Shown here one piece after another: positions 61,201 to 64,000 of a stretch of DNA of 64,000 bases. Below the pieces are notes generated by a model. That model saw only the letters and a program-made list of their open reading frames with translations, was not told the DNA's origin and did no database searches. The translations under genes and the position numbers were made by a program. Numbering within the stretch: the first letter of the stretch is position 1; each line of letters begins with the position of its first letter. This DNA comes from Chrysomallon squamiferum (lineage: Eukaryota > Mollusca > Gastropoda > Neomphalida > Peltospiridae): the NCBI GenBank assembly GCA_012295275.1, contig CM022672.1:26307430-26371429 (forward strand). Direction: 5' to 3'.

Positions 61201-61360
61201 TTAGAAAAAGCAATTAAATTTTACTCATAATATATCCATTTCATAGCAAACAGAAGATGGGAAAGAAGACAATGTCCATGATGCTGATCCTTTGGAGATG
61301 AAAGGTCTAGAAGAATTGCTGAGGTTCATAAATGGAACAGAAATGGAGAATAAAGTCTAG
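58064..61360 (+). CDS. FAM193A: FAM193 family gene, first four coding exons, truncated by a duplication junction
   Basis: Four phase-0 exons (58064-58216, 60588-60818, 61043-61114, 61247-61360) join into 189 codons plus stop. Recognition rests on [28 protein letters not shown] RR in exons 2-3, a FAM193A/B signature ([16 protein letters not shown] in vertebrates), and on DPLEMKGLEELLRFINGTE in exon 4, like the EDLLQFINSSE helix that follows in the family. Cys/His-rich CQCHACLQQ and [10 protein letters not shown] may bind metal. FAM193A has been linked to p53 control in mammals; the molecular role is otherwise poorly known. Vertebrate proteins exceed 800-1200 aa and continue past this helix with a basic KRARHK region, absent here. 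The frame ends ENKV-stop at 61360, exactly in the junction of the long repeat. So this copy is partial: a real truncated duplicate or an assembly product. The short N-terminus compared with vertebrates could also mean missed exons in the first intron. Confidence 0.85.
58217..60587 (+). other. FAM193 intron 1 (2.4 kb)
   Basis: AT-rich, without a clear additional exon. Since vertebrate FAM193 proteins have long regions before the CEFFGH motif, a small exon could be hidden here, but I see none. Confidence 0.7.
60588..60818 (+). CDS. FAM193A: FAM193 exon 2 (residues 52-128)
   Basis: Acceptor TTATTCTCAG, donor GTAAGT, phase 0-0, 77 codons. It encodes LKSEENQCQCHACLQQQGQT, a Ser-rich stretch DDSCSEKSSSSSASSQKDGS, and [11 protein letters not shown]. 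The Cys-X-Cys-His-X-X-Cys and Cys-Cys-X-Cys clusters are the conserved parts. Confidence 0.92.
61043..61114 (+). CDS. FAM193A: FAM193 exon 3 (residues 129-152)
   Basis: A 72-nt exon with acceptor TTCATTTTAG and donor GTTAGT, phase 0-0. [20 protein letters not shown] followed by LKRR is a near match to the [18 protein letters not shown] of vertebrate FAM193A. It lacks an ATG-led frame of useful length and is easy to miss. Confidence 0.92.
61247..61360 (+). CDS. FAM193A: FAM193 exon 4 (residues 153-189), broken at its 3' end
   Basis: Acceptor ATTTCATAG, phase 0. It encodes QTEDGKEDNVHDADPLEMKG then LEELLRFINGTEMENKV and a TAG at 61358-61360. The family helix is intact, but the stop lies in the second copy of the 17-base string GTCTAGAAGAATTGCTG (61355-61371), first present in frame at 61305-61321. 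In its second position it is read one frame over, which creates the stop. True continuation of the exon is lost. Confidence 0.88.
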   Translation, partial: QTEDGKEDNVHDADPLEMKGLEELLRFINGTEMENKV

Positions 61361-61371
61361 AAGAATTGCTG
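61305..61371. repeat. 17-bp direct repeat at the duplication junction
   Basis: GTCTAGAAGAATTGCTG occurs at 61305-61321, inside FAM193 exon 4, and again at 61355-61371, ending where homology to the SLK 3' region begins (CTGGTGATG, equivalent to 52242-52250). Such a short copied filler plus a few bases of microhomology is typical of templated end joining. Confidence 0.9.
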
Positions 61372-61866
61372 GTGATGGACATATGAATTATCAGCGATCT
61401 TTACCCAGGAAGATATTTCTGTCATCTGACAGAGGAAACTTTGGAAAGAGATATAGATTTAATGACTTCACTATATATATCCGTTAATTGGTTGTGCTTA
61501 GCATTAATGTTTTGTGTACATTTATGAGTGATAAGTATGTCAGGTTGAGAGGTATGTTCTGCAAGTGTTGGTGAAAATGAAAACATGATTATCACTGTAA
61601 TTTTCATTCCATGTCAGTGTATATTTTTGATCTCTTTGTGTTTTAGAGTGAACATTTAAGTAATATATTGTGTTTGGTAACATCAAGAAAGGCGAGACAA
61701 TTCCACCTCAGAAAATAAATTCTGTCTGTAGTAAAGTTCTGGACATAATGTAGACGACTACCAAAAGAAAGATAAGAAAAAGAATTCAACTTACAGTAAG
61801 GTTACTGTTGATCATGTTAAGACAGGATTTTCCTATATGACTGGAAATTTTTAGTTAACAAAACAT

Positions 61867-61909
<43 letters not shown>

Positions 61910-64000
61910 TTTTATTTTATTTTATTTTATTTTATTTTATTATTATTATTTTTTATTTTATTATTAATATATAATGTTTTTTAAATTTCTGTTTGTAAGT
62001 ATTTTAAGATATTTTACAGTATTTGTATTTATTAATTTTATTATGTAAATTTTAAATCAGAACAACACCTAAACATAACACCAACTACTGTATTGTTATA
62101 ATTCAGTTATAAAATACTTTAATACAGAGAAAGGTGGTCCAGTGAAGCAACAAAAATGGTGGTGTTTTTTTGTTGTTGTTTTGGTGAATATGTATATTTG
62201 GAATTTTTTTTCTCAGGTGTATATGTTTTCATATTATGAATTGTCCAGACAGCTTGCCATATAGCAGTGTAACTGATTTAGAAATTTTAGAGTTGTAGCT
62301 GTTGCTTTCTTTCTGTCTTTTATTATTATCACAATTTGTTTTTCTTTTTCACTTTTTGTTTTCAGTGATAATTAAACTGATTATTTTTTCAATGCTGTAG
62401 CATTTTTTAATTCATATTTGTTGTCTTAAAACAATAATTTGATAGATTTTGTACTCTAGGGATAAAATAGTGAGGCTGAAATGAAAGTAAAGTGAGAGAC
62501 ACAATAATTTTCTGAATCCTGCTTGTTCTGCTAACAATTTCAAGCTTTGAAAATATAATAATTGACTAATCTACCATAGATTCGTTGATTTTAATGGCAG
62601 TTATGAATATTTTTCTTTTTTGTTGTTTTGGGATATTTTATTAAGACAATTTTCCTTTATTTTATGCATGCATGATAAATGAACTAAGAAATGTGCAAGT
62701 TTAGTACTTTCTTAACAGTACATTGTATACATACTGTGTTTGATGTGTCATCATGCAGAGGATGTACTTTGTTTTTTGTCATTCATGTTCATTTACAAAT
62801 AAAAACTAAAAATAACATTATTACTACTTATTATTTTCTCAATCCTTTCCATCTTTATTCCCTCTACACTGTTTCCATACACACTGAATTATATATTTTG
62901 AAAAGTAGTATTACTAATTGTATATTTGTGCAGAATCTTTATTCTTTTTGTTTGTATTTTTTTGTTTTTTTTTGATGATTATTCGAAGGGTAGTTTGAAT
63001 TGTGTATTAATACTCTGTATATTTATGATCACGATTACAATATTGATTATGTTACCCAGAGATAATAACTGTATAAATTTGGTAGTTTGCTGTACAGTTT
63101 GTATTACATTGTGATGTTAGATTCCTTTTTCTTTTCTTTCTTTTTTTGTGTGTGTATTTCTTTTTTCATTTTATTAACCAGTACTAACCAAATGCACAGA
63201 AAGTAATAATGGAAGAGCCTGTAGATTGTTCCTTCAGCCAGTGTGTTGGATAGAATATATATTATTTGAAGAATTATAATATTAGTTAATTTCTCATCAT
63301 GGAGAAAAACTTCAGAAGTAGATTATTTAACATGTTTGACTTTCTGTTTTTCGTTACGTTTATTTTTTCTTTTGTTTTAGAAAATATTTAAGCACAATTG
63401 ATGAATAAGCACAGCTGATGTTACTTATTTTAGAAGAAGACAAATAAAATATAAGAACTGTGTTCACCGTTTTACAGGCTTAATTTAGATTATTTTATTT
63501 CAGTTTAAAGCTTTCCAGTGTATTTGTCTTAAGTGGATACACTCATCAATACTATGTTATTTCATCCCTTACTATAAACACTTTGAATATCAACTTTAAA
63601 GACTGTTCATCATTTAAGGAAGACTAAAATGCAAAACAAAGTACAAAAATAAGTAAAAACAAAAATAGTGAGAAAACGGACCTGTATGGGTGGATATTGT
63701 ATTTCTACAGCAGTTTGATGATGACTGTTAAATTCTGCTACTAGGGTGAAATCGAACTAATGTGGATCCAAACTCTTGATAATGTAAAGTGTAGGGTCAT
63801 GTAATATTGATTGAGCTGGATAATTGTATGAAAGAGAAGGCCTAAAAAAAAAAGAAGCCAAATACTGTTAATATGTGTAACTAAATTGACTAAATTCACA
63901 TTATGGGAAGATAAAGTAAAGAAATAAGTGAGGCTAATTATCATCATGTCTGAATTTTTATTATTTCAAAACAATAATAAGAGATCAATAGCAAAATCAA
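61369..64000 (+). repeat. Long direct repeat, copy 2 (second copy of the SLK 3' region, continues past the window)
   Basis: Collinear with 52242-54859 and still matching at the last base of the window, so its right end is unknown. It contains no coding exon. It carries over copy 1 polyadenylation hexamers (for example AATAAA at 61714-61719), so it could act as the 3' UTR of the truncated FAM193 copy upstream. Confidence 0.95.
61866..61940. repeat. (TTTA)n-(TTTTA)n microsatellite, copy 2
   Basis: The counterpart of 52738-52798, expanded by about three TTTA units relative to copy 1. Confidence 0.95.

Overview
The window is eukaryotic nuclear DNA: about 70% AT by eye, rich in microsatellites, with spliced genes, GT-AG introns and long introns. 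Exon sequences match an invertebrate bilaterian. A mollusc is my best guess, because a terminal-inverted-repeat element at 49889-49941 carries a GAGTTATCTCCC-type motif that I associate from memory with mollusc repeats. The species is not determined.

Layout. 1-2100 is upstream repeat-rich DNA. 2080-2315 is a promoter and 5' UTR with a palindromic NRF1-like site and a CAAGATGGCGG (YY1/TISU-type) element that starts a 36-codon upstream ORF. 2315-51224 (+) is a complete STE20/GCK-V kinase gene of the SLK/STK10 (Drosophila Slik) family. It has 22 coding exons, and all junction phases agree, giving 1170 residues. The order is kinase domain (exons 1-8), acidic linker (exons 9-13), and C-terminal coiled-coil ATH domain (exons 14-22), ending in a candidate PDZ ligand STVI. 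The 22.8 kb intron 13 separates the linker from the coiled coil. It holds a 525-nt open exon (38246-38770) whose phases fit the flanking exons exactly and whose protein I do not recognise.

51225-58063 is the SLK 3' UTR plus intergenic DNA and the promoter of the next gene. 58064-61360 (+) holds the first four coding exons of a FAM193 (FAM193A/B-like) gene. Its reading frame is cut off inside a conserved exon: 17 bp of that exon are repeated, creating a stop, and the sequence then jumps into a second copy of the SLK 3' UTR. That copy (61369-64000, matching 52242-54859, about 1% different) runs off the window. The arrangement fits a 9.13 kb tandem duplication, or two haplotypes wrongly placed in series. 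If real, the upstream FAM193 copy encodes a truncated 189-aa protein with a borrowed SLK 3' UTR, and an intact FAM193 copy should lie downstream.

The two genes share a strand and YY1-like promoter motifs, which suggests housekeeping expression, but no direct functional link is visible. No rRNA, tRNA, CRISPR, autonomous transposon or minus-strand gene was supported. Most other open frames are chance frames in low-complexity DNA.
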